This document shows positions 8,405 through 16,250 of a stretch of 28,827 nt of DNA, one piece after another; positions within the stretch are counted from its first letter, which is position 1; each line of letters opens with the position of its first letter. The stretch covers positions 1 through 28,827 of the forward strand of contig CAYWCO010000004.1 of the NCBI GenBank assembly GCA_964456815.1. The letters run 5' to 3'. The stretch comes from CAVTZP01 sp964456815 (GTDB taxonomy: Bacteria > Chloroflexota > Dehalococcoidia > Dehalococcoidales > BS750m-G39). Both the position numbers and the translations under genes were made by a program. The notes beneath the pieces are model-generated. The model did not search any database, was not told where the DNA came from, and saw nothing but the letters and a program-made list of their open reading frames with translations.

Positions 8405-9688
8405 CTACAGAACCGGCGTCTTCTCGATGACCTGCCCCCGCTCCGGTCCCACACAGATAAGATTAGCCGGGCAGCCGGCAAGCTCTTCCAGTCTGGTTAT
8501 GTACCGGCGAGCCTCAGCCGGCAGTTGGTCGTAACGGCGGATATCGGAGGTTGGGGTCTGCCACCCCGGTAGCTCCTCATAGACCGGCTCGCATCTGGCC
8601 AGGGCGGCCACGCTGGCGGGGAAGTAATTGATAGTCTCGCCATCCAGCTTATAACCAACGCATATCTTCAGACTGGGCAGGATGTCAAGGATATCAAGGC
8701 GGGTAACTGCCGCCCCGGTAAAGCCATTAACACGATTACTAAAGCGAGCGGCAACGGCGTCAAACCAGCCGCAGCGGCGCGGTCTGCCAGTGGTAGTGCC
8801 ATACTCGTGAGCTCTCTCCCGAATCAGGTCGCCGGTCTCGTCCTTCAACTCCGTGGGCATGGGGCCACTACCCACCCTGGTGCAGTAAGCCTTAAACACA
8901 CCCAGAATGCGGTCAATCCGGGTCGGGCTTAAGCCCGCCCCCAGGCAACCTCCCCCCGCCAGCGGCGATGATGAGGTGGTATAGGGATAGGTGCCAAAAT
9001 CGGGGTCAAGCAAGGTACCCTGAGCCCCCTCAAGCAAGACCAGCTCGCCGCGGCTTAATATCTCCTCCAGTATTATCGTCGTCTCCCGAATGTAAGGAAA
9101 CAGACGCTCCCCGTACTGGCAATACTGAGTATAGACCTCATCCAGCGACAGCGGGCTGGCTCCGTAAACCTTGGTCAGGATGGTATTCTTGTAGTCAATA
9201 ATAGGGCGAAGCCGTTCCAGCAGCCCCTCCTTATCCAGAAGGTCGCCGGTTCTGATGCCCAGCCTGGCTGTCTTATCGGTAAAGGCAGGGCCGACGCCCT
9301 TGCGGGTTGTGCCCAGTGCCTTGCCCCCCCGCGCCTCCTCCTCCAGACCGTCAAGGAGGAGGTGATAGGGCATAATCAGATTAGCCCGGTCGCTGATAAC
9401 CAACCTTGAGGTATCCACGCCACGCTGGGTGAGCTGCCCTATCTCGCCGATAAGCACCTCCGGGTTAATCACCACCCCATTACCGATAATACAGGTAGCC
9501 CTGGGTGAAAAAATACCGGAGGGGACAAGGTGCAGCTTAAACTCGCCAGAGGGATTGACCACGGAATGACCGGCATTATCGCCGCCAGAAAAACGGACTA
9601 CCGCCCCCGCCTGCTGAGCAAGCCGGTCAACCACCCTGCCCTTCCCCTCATCCCCCCAGTGAGCCCCGATAATAGCAATAACTGGCAT
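8405..9688 (-). CDS. purA: Adenylosuccinate synthetase
   Basis: PurA joins IMP and aspartate using GTP to make adenylosuccinate, the first step from IMP to AMP. The 427-residue length is typical. The P-loop region AHWGDEGKGRVVDRLAQQ lies at 9-26, followed by RFSGGDNAGHSV. TTRKGVGPAFTDKTAR and EGAQGTLLDPDFGTYPYTTSS are the IMP- and GTP-site signatures, and GTTTGRPRRCGWFDAVAARF is the late conserved block. The ATG at 9688 follows an AGAGGAG site. It lies 56 bases after the phosphatidyltransferase gene on the same strand and is probably the last gene of the ino1 transcript; I found no separate promoter. Nothing functional ties AMP synthesis to the lipid genes, so the linkage may be positional. 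Confidence 0.97.
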   Translation of the reverse strand: MPVIAIIGAHWGDEGKGRVVDRLAQQAGAVVRFSGGDNAGHSVVNPSGEFKLHLVPSGIFSPRATCIIGNGVVINPEVLIGEIGQLTQRGVDTSRLVISDRANLIMPYHLLLDGLEEEARGGKALGTTRKGVGPAFTDKTARLGIRTGDLLDKEGLLERLRPIIDYKNTILTKVYGASPLSLDEVYTQYCQYGERLFPYIRETTIILEEILSRGELVLLEGAQGTLLDPDFGTYPYTTSSSPLAGGGCLGAGLSPTRIDRILGVFKAYCTRVGSGPMPTELKDETGDLIRERAHEYGTTTGRPRRCGWFDAVAARFSNRVNGFTGAAVTRLDILDILPSLKICVGYKLDGETINYFPASVAALARCEPVYEELPGWQTPTSDIRRYDQLPAEARRYITRLEELAGCPANLICVGPERGQVIEKTPVL

Positions 9689-9744
9689 TACTTCTCCTCT
9701 AAACCTTCTTCTTATAACATAAATAGCCCCATAAATGAAAGTGG

Positions 9745-10329
9745 CTATTTTCTAGTTTTTCTAGTCTGCTGCCAGACATAAACCAGCCTCTGAACAAAGG
9801 TGAAAAAGCTAAATACCACGATAATAGCCAGGGCAATAACTAGGGCAATTGGCGGGTCCCCAGGAAAATCAAAGATTTTGCTGGGTGCTTCAATGTGGCT
9901 CAGCAAAAGACCCAGCGCCAGTACCACCACCCTCTCGGCGCGGGTAAACAGCCCCACCTGGCACTCCAGACCGGCTGCCTCCGCCCTGGCACGGGTATAG
10001 CTGACCAATAGCGAACCGACGAGGGCGAGGAAGACCAGCAAAACCAGTAACGGTGACCACCCGAATGACACCAAGATAGCCAGCAGCACCGCCGCCTCAG
10101 ATAAACGGTCAAGGGTGGAGTCAAGGATACCGCCAAAGGGGGTAACCTTCTTAAGGCGCCGAGCCAGTGCCCCGTCCAGGATATCAAAAAAACCGGCGAA
10201 AAGTATCACCAACCCGGCGGCAAAGGGGTGGGCGGTGATAATAAGTGCCGCCGCGCCGAGGGCTAATACAAAACCAGTCCAGCTTATAGCGTCAGGTGTG
10301 AGCCGTGTCCTAGCTAAAAGCCGCACCAC
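9745..10329 (-). CDS. pgsA: CDP-alcohol phosphatidyltransferase, probably phosphatidylinositol-phosphate synthase (PgsA1-like)
   Basis: This integral membrane enzyme transfers a phosphatidyl group from CDP-diacylglycerol to an alcohol. The family signature is complete: FDILDGALARR with D49, D52, G53, A56, R57, then G66, D70 and D74 (Dx2DGx2ARx8Gx3Dx3D). Several hydrophobic helices are obvious. SYTRARAEAAGLE followed by TRAERVVVL resembles the inositol-phosphate-type enzymes of actinobacteria more than PGP synthases. Together with ino1 and pimA next door, this suggests inositol-1-phosphate as acceptor (inference). The 194-residue call starts at a GTG (10329) with no ribosome site. The open frame continues upstream to 10410 with plausible family-like residues (SLSRGRGAIANRLTEPVV), but that stretch holds no ATG, GTG or TTG, so the true start is unclear. 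Confidence 0.85.
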   Translation of the reverse strand: MVRLLARTRLTPDAISWTGFVLALGAAALIITAHPFAAGLVILFAGFFDILDGALARRLKKVTPFGGILDSTLDRLSEAAVLLAILVSFGWSPLLVLLVFLALVGSLLVSYTRARAEAAGLECQVGLFTRAERVVVLALGLLLSHIEAPSKIFDFPGDPPIALVIALAIIVVFSFFTFVQRLVYVWQQTRKTRK

Positions 10330-10430
10330 TGGCTCAGTAAGGCGATTGGCTATAGCGCCACGACCCCTGGATAGACTTACCTTTGAGCGTGCTCTCTTTG
10401 AAGCGATTGGTTAAATCACCCCACTTCTGC

Positions 10431-11639
10431 TTAAACTGAAAGTGCCGTCGCCTCAAGCTCTGGAAACTGCTTTCTCCACGGCGGCTCACTAAGAACCCTC
10501 ATATAATACTTCAGAACATTCTGGGCAATGAGTTCCCAGCTATACTCCAAGGATTTAGCCCTTCCCCTAGCTCCCATCTCGCGGCGGAGTGACTCGTCAG
10601 TCAAAAGAGAGAGCAGAGCCCGGACTAACATCTCCTTATCCCCCGGCGGCACCAGCAGCCCATCAGCATTATGAGCCAGTACATTGGCATAACCCTCTAT
10701 ATTTGAGGCGACAATCGGCTTGCCCAGCGCCATAGCCTCAAGCAAGATGATGCCGAAGCTCTCCCCACCTGTGGCTGGAGCGCAAAAAACGTCAGCCGTT
10801 TTATAGTACCTGGGCAATTCCTCATAAGATACAAGTCCGGTGAAGACAACGTCCTTCAAGCCACTCCTTTTAACCTCTTTCTCATACTTACGCCGTAGCC
10901 TGGTGCCGGGACCAACAACAATAAGTCGAGAATTGGGAATTTGCTGTTTAACCTGCCCAAAGGCTGCAAGCAGATAGTTCAACCCTTTCCGTTTCTCCAG
11001 ACGACTAACGAAGAGGATGTTCAGCTTACCATCGCAGAAATCCTCAACCGGAGATACACTAGGGGAGAAATGCTCTACATCCACGCCATTAGGGATAATA
11101 TTATAGTATCCCGGGAAATAGCTGCAGGCAAACTCCCTGGCTGGCTTAGACACCGCAATCTTGCCATGGAGGCGGCGGAACCACCTCTTCAGCATCCACG
11201 TGCCAAAGGGTTTAGCCAGATTATAACCCGGGCTGCCCTCACAGGCATGAAAGGTTCCTATATTGGCTGCCTGAGATAAGCGGAGCACGGTGGTACACAA
11301 CATTGGCATCAATGGTTCGTGGAGGTGGATAATATCAAACCTTTCACGGTCAAGAACGGATTTTACCCTTGAGGATAACCATGGTGAAAGGGTGAGCCGG
11401 GCAATAGAACCGCTGGTGGGTACAGGACGGGGGCTACCTATAGGGATAAATCTGTCACCAAAGCTGGAAATAGCCTTAGACGCCGGGGCAATGACCTTAA
11501 CCTCGTGACCCATGCGGGCAAGATGGTGCTCAAGATAGGAAATATGAACGGCGACACCCCCGGGATAGGCAAAATCATAGGGGGATACTAACGCTATCTT
11601 CAACTCTAACTGCCTAAACCTCCGTAGAGACTTAGTCAA
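10431..11639 (-). CDS. pimA: GT4 glycosyltransferase, PimA-like phosphatidylinositol mannosyltransferase
   Basis: This is a GT-B fold retaining glycosyltransferase of family 4. The N-terminal acceptor domain begins KIALVSPYDFAYPGGVAVHI. SGSIARLTLSP, FDIIHLHEPLMPML and TFHACEG closely parallel mycobacterial PimA, which mannosylates phosphatidylinositol at the inner membrane face. The donor domain has NGVDVEHFSP, FVSRLEKRKGL, and GGESFGIILLEAMALGKPIVAS containing the EX7E motif (E293 and E301). The 402-residue call uses a TTG at 11639, six bases after the ino1 stop. A second TTG at 11603 gives MKIALVSPYDF, which fits the usual family start better; neither has a strong ribosome site. Position between ino1 and the phosphatidyltransferase supports the PimA assignment, but the sugar donor and acceptor are inferred. 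Confidence 0.88.
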   Translation of the reverse strand: MTKSLRRFRQLELKIALVSPYDFAYPGGVAVHISYLEHHLARMGHEVKVIAPASKAISSFGDRFIPIGSPRPVPTSGSIARLTLSPWLSSRVKSVLDRERFDIIHLHEPLMPMLCTTVLRLSQAANIGTFHACEGSPGYNLAKPFGTWMLKRWFRRLHGKIAVSKPAREFACSYFPGYYNIIPNGVDVEHFSPSVSPVEDFCDGKLNILFVSRLEKRKGLNYLLAAFGQVKQQIPNSRLIVVGPGTRLRRKYEKEVKRSGLKDVVFTGLVSYEELPRYYKTADVFCAPATGGESFGIILLEAMALGKPIVASNIEGYANVLAHNADGLLVPPGDKEMLVRALLSLLTDESLRREMGARGRAKSLEYSWELIAQNVLKYYMRVLSEPPWRKQFPELEATALSV

Positions 11640-11645
11640 ACATTC

Positions 11646-12731
11646 TTAAGTCGCCTCTGGCGGGACACCAACAATAAACTCCTCCACCATTCGGCGCGCT
11701 TCGTCATCGGTATATTGAACCGGCGGCGACTTCATAAAGTAGGAAGATGGAGCCACCAGGGCTCCTTTAAGCCCACGTTCCAGGGCAAGTTTACAGCACC
11801 TTATGGCATCAATAACCACCCCCGCCGAGTTGGGGCTGTCCCATACCTCAAGCTTCAGCTCCAGGTTCAGGGGGACATCGCCAAATGTTCGCCCCTCCAT
11901 CCTGATATGGCAAAACTTGCGGTCAAGCAGCCAGGGGACATAATCGCTGGGGCCAACATGGATATCATCAGGGTTAAGCTGGTAATCCAGTTGAGAGGTA
12001 ACGGCGCTGGTCTTGGATATCTTCTTAGACTCAAGCCGCTCCCTCTCCAGCATGTTATAGAAGTCAGTGTTACCGCCAAAGTTCAACTGGTAGGTCCGCT
12101 CCAGTCTAACGCCACGGTCCGCAAACAGTCGGGTGAGGACACGATGGGCAATAGTCGCCCCGACCTGGGATTTTATATCATCACCAATAACCGGAAGCCC
12201 CACCTGCTCAAAGCGCTTCTGCCAGTACTTCTCCCGGGCAATAAAAACCGGGATGCAGTTGATAAAGCCGCAACCGGCGGCTAACACCTGCTCAACATAC
12301 CACTTGGTCGCCTCCTCGCTACCAACCGGCAGGTAATTAACCACCACGTCGGTGCGGGTCTCCTTGAGTACTTTAACAATATCGACGGTTGAGCCCGGCG
12401 CCTTCTGTATTATCTTTGATAGGTAAAGACCCAGCCCGTCATGGGTCATGCCCCGCTGGACGGTAACCCCCATCGTCGGCACGTCGCAGAACTTAAAGGT
12501 GTTATTGGGCGGGGTAGAAATAGCCTCGGCAATGTCCTTGCCTACCTTATTTTTATCAATATCAAAGGCAGCCACGAAGTTAATATCGCTGATATGATAC
12601 CCTCCAAGATTAACATGCATAAGTCCGGGCACAAATTCGCTCTGCTTTGCTTTACGATAGTAATAGACACCCTGAACCAGGGAAGAAGCACAGTTGCCCA
12701 CACCGATTATAGCTACATTTACCTTACCCAA
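11646..12731 (-). CDS. ino1: Inositol-3-phosphate synthase (actinobacterial type)
   Basis: Ino1 converts glucose-6-phosphate to 1D-myo-inositol 3-phosphate by an NAD-dependent oxidation, aldol cyclisation and reduction. The 361-residue protein is very like the mycobacterial enzyme: GVGNCASSLVQGVYYY (NAD site), VPGLMHVNLGGYHI, YLPVGSEEATKWY, GDDIKSQVGATIAHRVL, QLNFGGNTDFYNML, RERLESKKISKT, HVGPSDYVPWL, GRTFGDVPLNLELKLEVWDS and SSYFMKSPP. Catalytic lysines are in these blocks. It starts with a TTG at 12731 behind an AAGGAGG ribosome site. It is first in an apparent ino1-pimA-pgsA-purA transcript with a promoter at 12893-12922. Its product is the expected acceptor for a phosphatidylinositol-phosphate synthase. 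Confidence 0.95.
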   Translation of the reverse strand: MGKVNVAIIGVGNCASSLVQGVYYYRKAKQSEFVPGLMHVNLGGYHISDINFVAAFDIDKNKVGKDIAEAISTPPNNTFKFCDVPTMGVTVQRGMTHDGLGLYLSKIIQKAPGSTVDIVKVLKETRTDVVVNYLPVGSEEATKWYVEQVLAAGCGFINCIPVFIAREKYWQKRFEQVGLPVIGDDIKSQVGATIAHRVLTRLFADRGVRLERTYQLNFGGNTDFYNMLERERLESKKISKTSAVTSQLDYQLNPDDIHVGPSDYVPWLLDRKFCHIRMEGRTFGDVPLNLELKLEVWDSPNSAGVVIDAIRCCKLALERGLKGALVAPSSYFMKSPPVQYTDDEARRMVEEFIVGVPPEAT

Positions 12732-12779
12732 GTTTTAAAGCCCTCCTTTCTCACGGAAAAGGCGATAAAAAAGACTAAA

Positions 12780-12800
12780 AGCCAATCCACGAGGTTGGCT
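12780..12800 (-). terminator. Terminator-like hairpin in the ino1 leader (possible attenuator)
   Basis: Read on the minus strand, AGCCAACC (12800-12793), a TCGT loop and GGATTGGCT pair as an 8-bp stem with one bulged A. A T-rich run TTTTAGTCTTTTTT overlaps its last base. It lies downstream of the predicted ino1 promoter and 49 bases before the start codon. It could therefore end truB-operon read-through, attenuate ino1, or do both. Confidence 0.5.
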
Positions 12801-12892
12801 CAATAAACAAACTTTTCCCCTTCACGCAGCAATTAAACACAGGATTCTACTCAATATCTGCAGCCCCTTCGCCCCCCTTTGGCATCCGCTGA

Positions 12893-12922
12893 ACTATACC
12901 CCTATTATAGGTAAGCTGTCAA
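12893..12922 (-). promoter_or_regulatory. Sigma-70-type promoter for ino1-pimA-pgsA-purA
   Basis: A perfect TTGACA (12922-12917) overlaps the truB stop codon and is followed after 18 bp by TATAGT (12898-12893). Transcription would start near 12886, giving a leader of about 155 nt that contains the hairpin at 12780-12800. A TATAAT also lies only 7 bp from the same TTGACA; that spacing is too short to work with it. Confidence 0.6.
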
Positions 12923-13806
12923 GGGCTGATAAATACCTTCTCCGGTTGCCACTGCCCCGTTTCCGGGTTGAACTTTAGTACTCCCAAGAACGAGCCATCA
13001 CTGCTATAGGCACGGCAGCGGTCGCCAGAAGAATCATCCTCATCTAAAACCAGGGGGCGCCCGTTCCTTATATTCTTCTCAGCGGCGTTATCAACCACCA
13101 CCGCCGCCCAATGTAAAAGCACGAAGTCTATAGGATAGATAAGCTCCTGCCAGTAGCCGTAACGAAAGCCGTCCTCAAGCTGGGATAACGAAACTGCGTC
13201 CTCAAGGCTAAAGGAGCCACAGCGCAAGCGGAGTAAGTTCTTTAGATGAGCGCCGCAACCCAGAAGCTGCCCTAAATCGTGGGCAAGTGAGCGGATATAG
13301 GTGCCCCGCTCACACTCAACCTCTATAGTAGCCAGCGGCGACTGCCAGCCTGTAAGCTCCAGGCGATAAATCCACCTCAGCCGGCTTTTCCGCTCAACCT
13401 CAATACCCTGACGTGCCAGTTTATAAAGCGGCTTACCGCGATGCTTTACCGCACTATACATGGGCGGGGTCTGAGATATTAAACCGCGAAAGGATTTAAG
13501 GGCAGAGAGCAATTTCCTCCGACTAACCCCCGATGGGTCTCCCCGGCTGACGATTTTACCGATGGCATCATCGGTATCGGTAACCACACCAAATTCAATC
13601 TCAGCCCGATAAGCCTTGGGTGTATCCAGTAAAAATTCAATAACACGCGTCCCCCGGCCAAGGCAGACAGGCAGAACGCCGCTTGCCGCCGGGTCCAGGG
13701 TACCGGCATGCCCAACGCGGCTCTCCCCGCTCAAGCGCCTGACTGCGGAGACAATACTGAAGGAAGTTTTACCCAGGGGCTTGTTAATATTGAGAATACC
13801 ATCCAC
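12919..13806 (-). CDS. truB: tRNA pseudouridine(55) synthase
   Basis: TruB isomerises U55 in the T-loop of tRNAs. The 295-residue protein starts DGILNINKPLGKTS, then has the catalytic motif GHAGTLDPAASG with Asp38, followed by KAYRAEIEFGVVTDTDD, QTPPMYSAVKHRGKPLYKLA and ERGTYIRSLAHDLG, all diagnostic. A C-terminal PUA-like segment follows. Translation starts with a GTG at 13806, two bases after the rbfA stop, so it is coupled to rbfA. The gene order infB-rbfA-truB matches the conserved bacterial nusA-infB cluster. Its stop codon overlaps the -35 box of the next promoter. Confidence 0.96.
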   Translation of the reverse strand: MDGILNINKPLGKTSFSIVSAVRRLSGESRVGHAGTLDPAASGVLPVCLGRGTRVIEFLLDTPKAYRAEIEFGVVTDTDDAIGKIVSRGDPSGVSRRKLLSALKSFRGLISQTPPMYSAVKHRGKPLYKLARQGIEVERKSRLRWIYRLELTGWQSPLATIEVECERGTYIRSLAHDLGQLLGCGAHLKNLLRLRCGSFSLEDAVSLSQLEDGFRYGYWQELIYPIDFVLLHWAAVVVDNAAEKNIRNGRPLVLDEDDSSGDRCRAYSSDGSFLGVLKFNPETGQWQPEKVFISP

Positions 13807-13808
13807 AG

Positions 13809-14174
13809 CTAGTCATCCTGCTCTGGGGTGCTACTTGAGCTAACCTCATCAATCAACTGCAACAGGCGAGCTCCCCGCTCAATAGAATCATCCCAGTGAA
13901 AACTCAGCTCGGGGGTGCGGCGCAGCCGCAGACGCTTTGCCAGCTGCTTACGGAGAAAACCGGAGGCCGCCGCCAGCCCGCTCAGGGTATCTCGCTTTAC
14001 CTCCTCACTGCCGATACAGCTTACAAATACCTTGGCATGCCGCAGGTCAGCGGAGATAGAGACCTCGGTCACAGTAATAAAACTGCCAAGTCGGGGGTCT
14101 TTGACTTGGCGTTGCAGCAACTGGCTGATTTCATGGCGGAGAAGACTGCCTAACCGCTCGGTGCGATGTGCCAT
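13809..14174 (-). CDS. rbfA: 30S ribosome-binding factor A
   Basis: RbfA assists late maturation of the 30S subunit and 16S rRNA 5' end processing. The 121-residue product has the KH-type fold signature RLGSLLRHEISQLLQRQVKDPR, then FITVTEVSISADLRHAKVFVS, LRKQLAKRLRLRRTPELSFHWDDSIERGARLLQLID and a short acidic tail. The ATG at 14174 follows AGAGGT, which is made from the last codons of infB, five bases after its stop. It is part of the nusA-ylxR-infB-rbfA-truB run. Confidence 0.95.
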   Translation of the reverse strand: MAHRTERLGSLLRHEISQLLQRQVKDPRLGSFITVTEVSISADLRHAKVFVSCIGSEEVKRDTLSGLAAASGFLRKQLAKRLRLRRTPELSFHWDDSIERGARLLQLIDEVSSSSTPEQDD

Positions 14175-14179
14175 AATTA

Positions 14180-15949
14180 CTACCTCTTAGCTCGTTCTCT
14201 TCGGAAAAACTCCAGTATATCGCCAACCTCAAAGTCGCCAAAATCCTTGATACCTATCCCGCACTCATAGCCAGCATTCACCTCATTAACACTATCCTTG
14301 AAACGCTTCAAGCTATCAACTTCGGATTCAGCTAATATTTGCTCGCCACGCCGCACCCTGACCGAGGCGCCACGACTAACCTTGCCCTCGCTAACAGAGG
14401 TACCGGCTACCTTTTTCTTCTTACTGGTGGAGAAAAGCGCCTTTACCTCAGCCCTGCCTTCAATAACCTCAACATAAGTGGGCTCTAATAACCCCTTGAG
14501 TGCCTTGCCCACATCATCAACCAGGTTGTAGATAACGTCATAGGTGCGGATGTCAACACCTTCCACGTCAGCCAGGCGCTGTGCCCCAGCGTCAACGGCG
14601 GTGCCGAAACCGATAATCAGCCCATTAGAGGCAATAGCAAGCGTAACGTCACTCTCAATAATGTTACCGCTGCCGCTATGGATAATCCTGACCTTAACCT
14701 CATCGGTTGACAGCCGTTCCAGGGAATCTCTTATCGGCTCAATACTGCCCTGAACATCAGCCTTGAAGATAACATTAAGCTCCTTTACCTCACCGGTACT
14801 TATCCGGTCATAGAGATTATCAAGGCTCACTGCCCTGGCTTGCTGCTGTATCTCCTGGCGCTTTTGTATCAAAGCCCGCGCCTGTTGTTCCCCGCTCACT
14901 GCCGTCAGGGTGTCACCAACCTCAGGCACACTATCCAAGCCAAGGATTTCAACCGGCATCGCCGGCTCAGCCTTCCTCAGCCGCTTGCCGGTGTCATTAA
15001 ACATCGCCCTCACCCTGCCCCAGGTAGTGCCAACGGCCACGCTGTCACCAACCTTCAGGGTACCATTCTGAATCAGAACCGTAGCCATTGGTCCCTTGGT
15101 CTTGTCCAGCTTAGCTTCCACAACTACCCCTACCGCCGGTTGAGAGGGGTTCGCCTTCAGCTCCTCCATCTCAGCCACCACCAGAATATTCTCCAACAGC
15201 TCAGGGATGCCTATCTTCTCCTTGGCGGATATGGAAACACAGACCACATCGCCCCCCCACTCCTCAATAACCAGGCCGGCTTCAGACAGCTGCTTCTTAA
15301 CCCGCTCAGGGTCAGCGTCGGGCTTATCAATCTTATTAATCGCCACCACCATTGGCACCCCGGCAGCCCGCGTATGGTCAATAGCCTCCAGGGTCTGGGG
15401 CATTACCCCATCATCAGCCGCCACCACCAGAACGGTGATGTCGGTTATCTGGGCGCCACGAGCCCGCATTGCAGTAAAGGCTTCATGGCCCGGGGTATCC
15501 AGAAAGGTAATCTTTTGCCCGTTGACCTCCACCTGATAGGCGCCAATATGCTGGGTAATACCCCCAGCCTCCCTATCCATTACATTGGTCTGGCGGATGG
15601 CATCAAGCAGCCTGGTCTTACCATGGTCAACATGCCCCATAATGGTAACTACCGCAGGACGCAAGTGCAGACCGCCCGCTTCCTCAGCCCCGGGACGATA
15701 CCTCTTACTCACGCTGGTGGTGGCTAAAGGCTTTAGCTGGGCTTCATAGCCAAAGGCAGCCGCTACTGCCGCTGCTGCCTCATATTCAATAACCTGATTA
15801 ATATTGGCGAAAATGCCGCTTCTCATCAGTTGTTTGATAACGTCAACGGCACTGACCCGCAAAAGGTCAGCCAACTGCCTGACTGCTACCGAGTGGGGAA
15901 TCTCAATCAGTTTGGTCTTTGCTTCTCCTGCTTTGCTCGCCTTTGCCAC
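14180..15949 (-). CDS. infB: Translation initiation factor IF-2
   Basis: IF-2 is the GTPase that brings initiator fMet-tRNA to the 30S subunit and promotes subunit joining. Counting from the GTG at 15949 the protein is 589 residues. It has a short N-terminus with one IF2-N-like segment (KLIEIPHSVAVRQLADLL). G1 GHVDHGKT is at 105-112, G3 DTPGHEAF at 151-158, G4 NKID at 205-208, and domains II-IV follow. The long low-complexity N-terminal extension of many bacteria is absent, as in several Chloroflexota. The GTG at 15949 is favoured by AAGGAG seven bases upstream; the open frame reaches back to 16030 but overlaps ylxR coding. Start overlaps ylxR by 47 nt. Confidence 0.95.
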   Translation of the reverse strand: MAKASKAGEAKTKLIEIPHSVAVRQLADLLRVSAVDVIKQLMRSGIFANINQVIEYEAAAAVAAAFGYEAQLKPLATTSVSKRYRPGAEEAGGLHLRPAVVTIMGHVDHGKTRLLDAIRQTNVMDREAGGITQHIGAYQVEVNGQKITFLDTPGHEAFTAMRARGAQITDITVLVVAADDGVMPQTLEAIDHTRAAGVPMVVAINKIDKPDADPERVKKQLSEAGLVIEEWGGDVVCVSISAKEKIGIPELLENILVVAEMEELKANPSQPAVGVVVEAKLDKTKGPMATVLIQNGTLKVGDSVAVGTTWGRVRAMFNDTGKRLRKAEPAMPVEILGLDSVPEVGDTLTAVSGEQQARALIQKRQEIQQQARAVSLDNLYDRISTGEVKELNVIFKADVQGSIEPIRDSLERLSTDEVKVRIIHSGSGNIIESDVTLAIASNGLIIGFGTAVDAGAQRLADVEGVDIRTYDVIYNLVDDVGKALKGLLEPTYVEVIEGRAEVKALFSTSKKKKVAGTSVSEGKVSRGASVRVRRGEQILAESEVDSLKRFKDSVNEVNAGYECGIGIKDFGDFEVGDILEFFRRERAKR

Positions 15950-16250
15950 TAGAACTCTCCTTCCCCAGTCCCTCGCTATATCTAAGAAGCTGCTCCCGAT
16001 TATCCGGGGTAAGGGTGGTGCGCAAGGCATGCTCCAGGCGACCCTTCTTCAACCCAACCTCCCAGCACTCCGCCGCCGGGCATAAATAAGCACCCCTCCC
16101 CGCCCTCTTCCCGCCGGGGTCAACCTCAACACCGCCGGAAACTCGCACCAGACGGACTAGTTGGCGCTTGGGGCCTGCCGTGCCACAAGCCACACAAGTC
16201 CGCTGGGGTATATGCTTAACCAAAACAGGTTTAATACTCCTCTTCCTCAT
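15903..16250 (-). CDS. ylxR: YlxR family RNA-binding / nucleoid-associated protein
   Basis: YlxR (DUF448) is a small basic protein encoded between nusA and infB in many bacteria; in Bacillus it has been linked to global gene regulation and RNase P. The 115-residue call contains HIPQRTCVACGTAGPKRQLV, VEVDPGGKRAGRGAYLCPAAECWEVGLKKGRLEHALRTTL, the characteristic GRGAYLC core. The ATG at 16250 overlaps the last bases of nusA; a longer frame to 16385 lies wholly inside nusA and is rejected. Its 3' end overlaps infB by 47 nt, an unusually long overlap in this window. The L7Ae-like ylxQ that often follows ylxR is absent. Confidence 0.9.
   Translation of the reverse strand: MRKRSIKPVLVKHIPQRTCVACGTAGPKRQLVRLVRVSGGVEVDPGGKRAGRGAYLCPAAECWEVGLKKGRLEHALRTTLTPDNREQLLRYSEGLGKESSSGKGEQSRRSKDQTD

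Noticed and set aside
12904..12922. TTGACA followed by TATAAT on the minus strand
   Set aside because: The spacing is only 7 bp; the TATAGT at 18 bp is the workable partner.
14840..15727. A 295-codon plus-strand open frame
   Set aside because: It lies wholly antisense to infB, whose GTPase motifs are unmistakable; its product is low-complexity Leu/His/Pro sequence with no domain.
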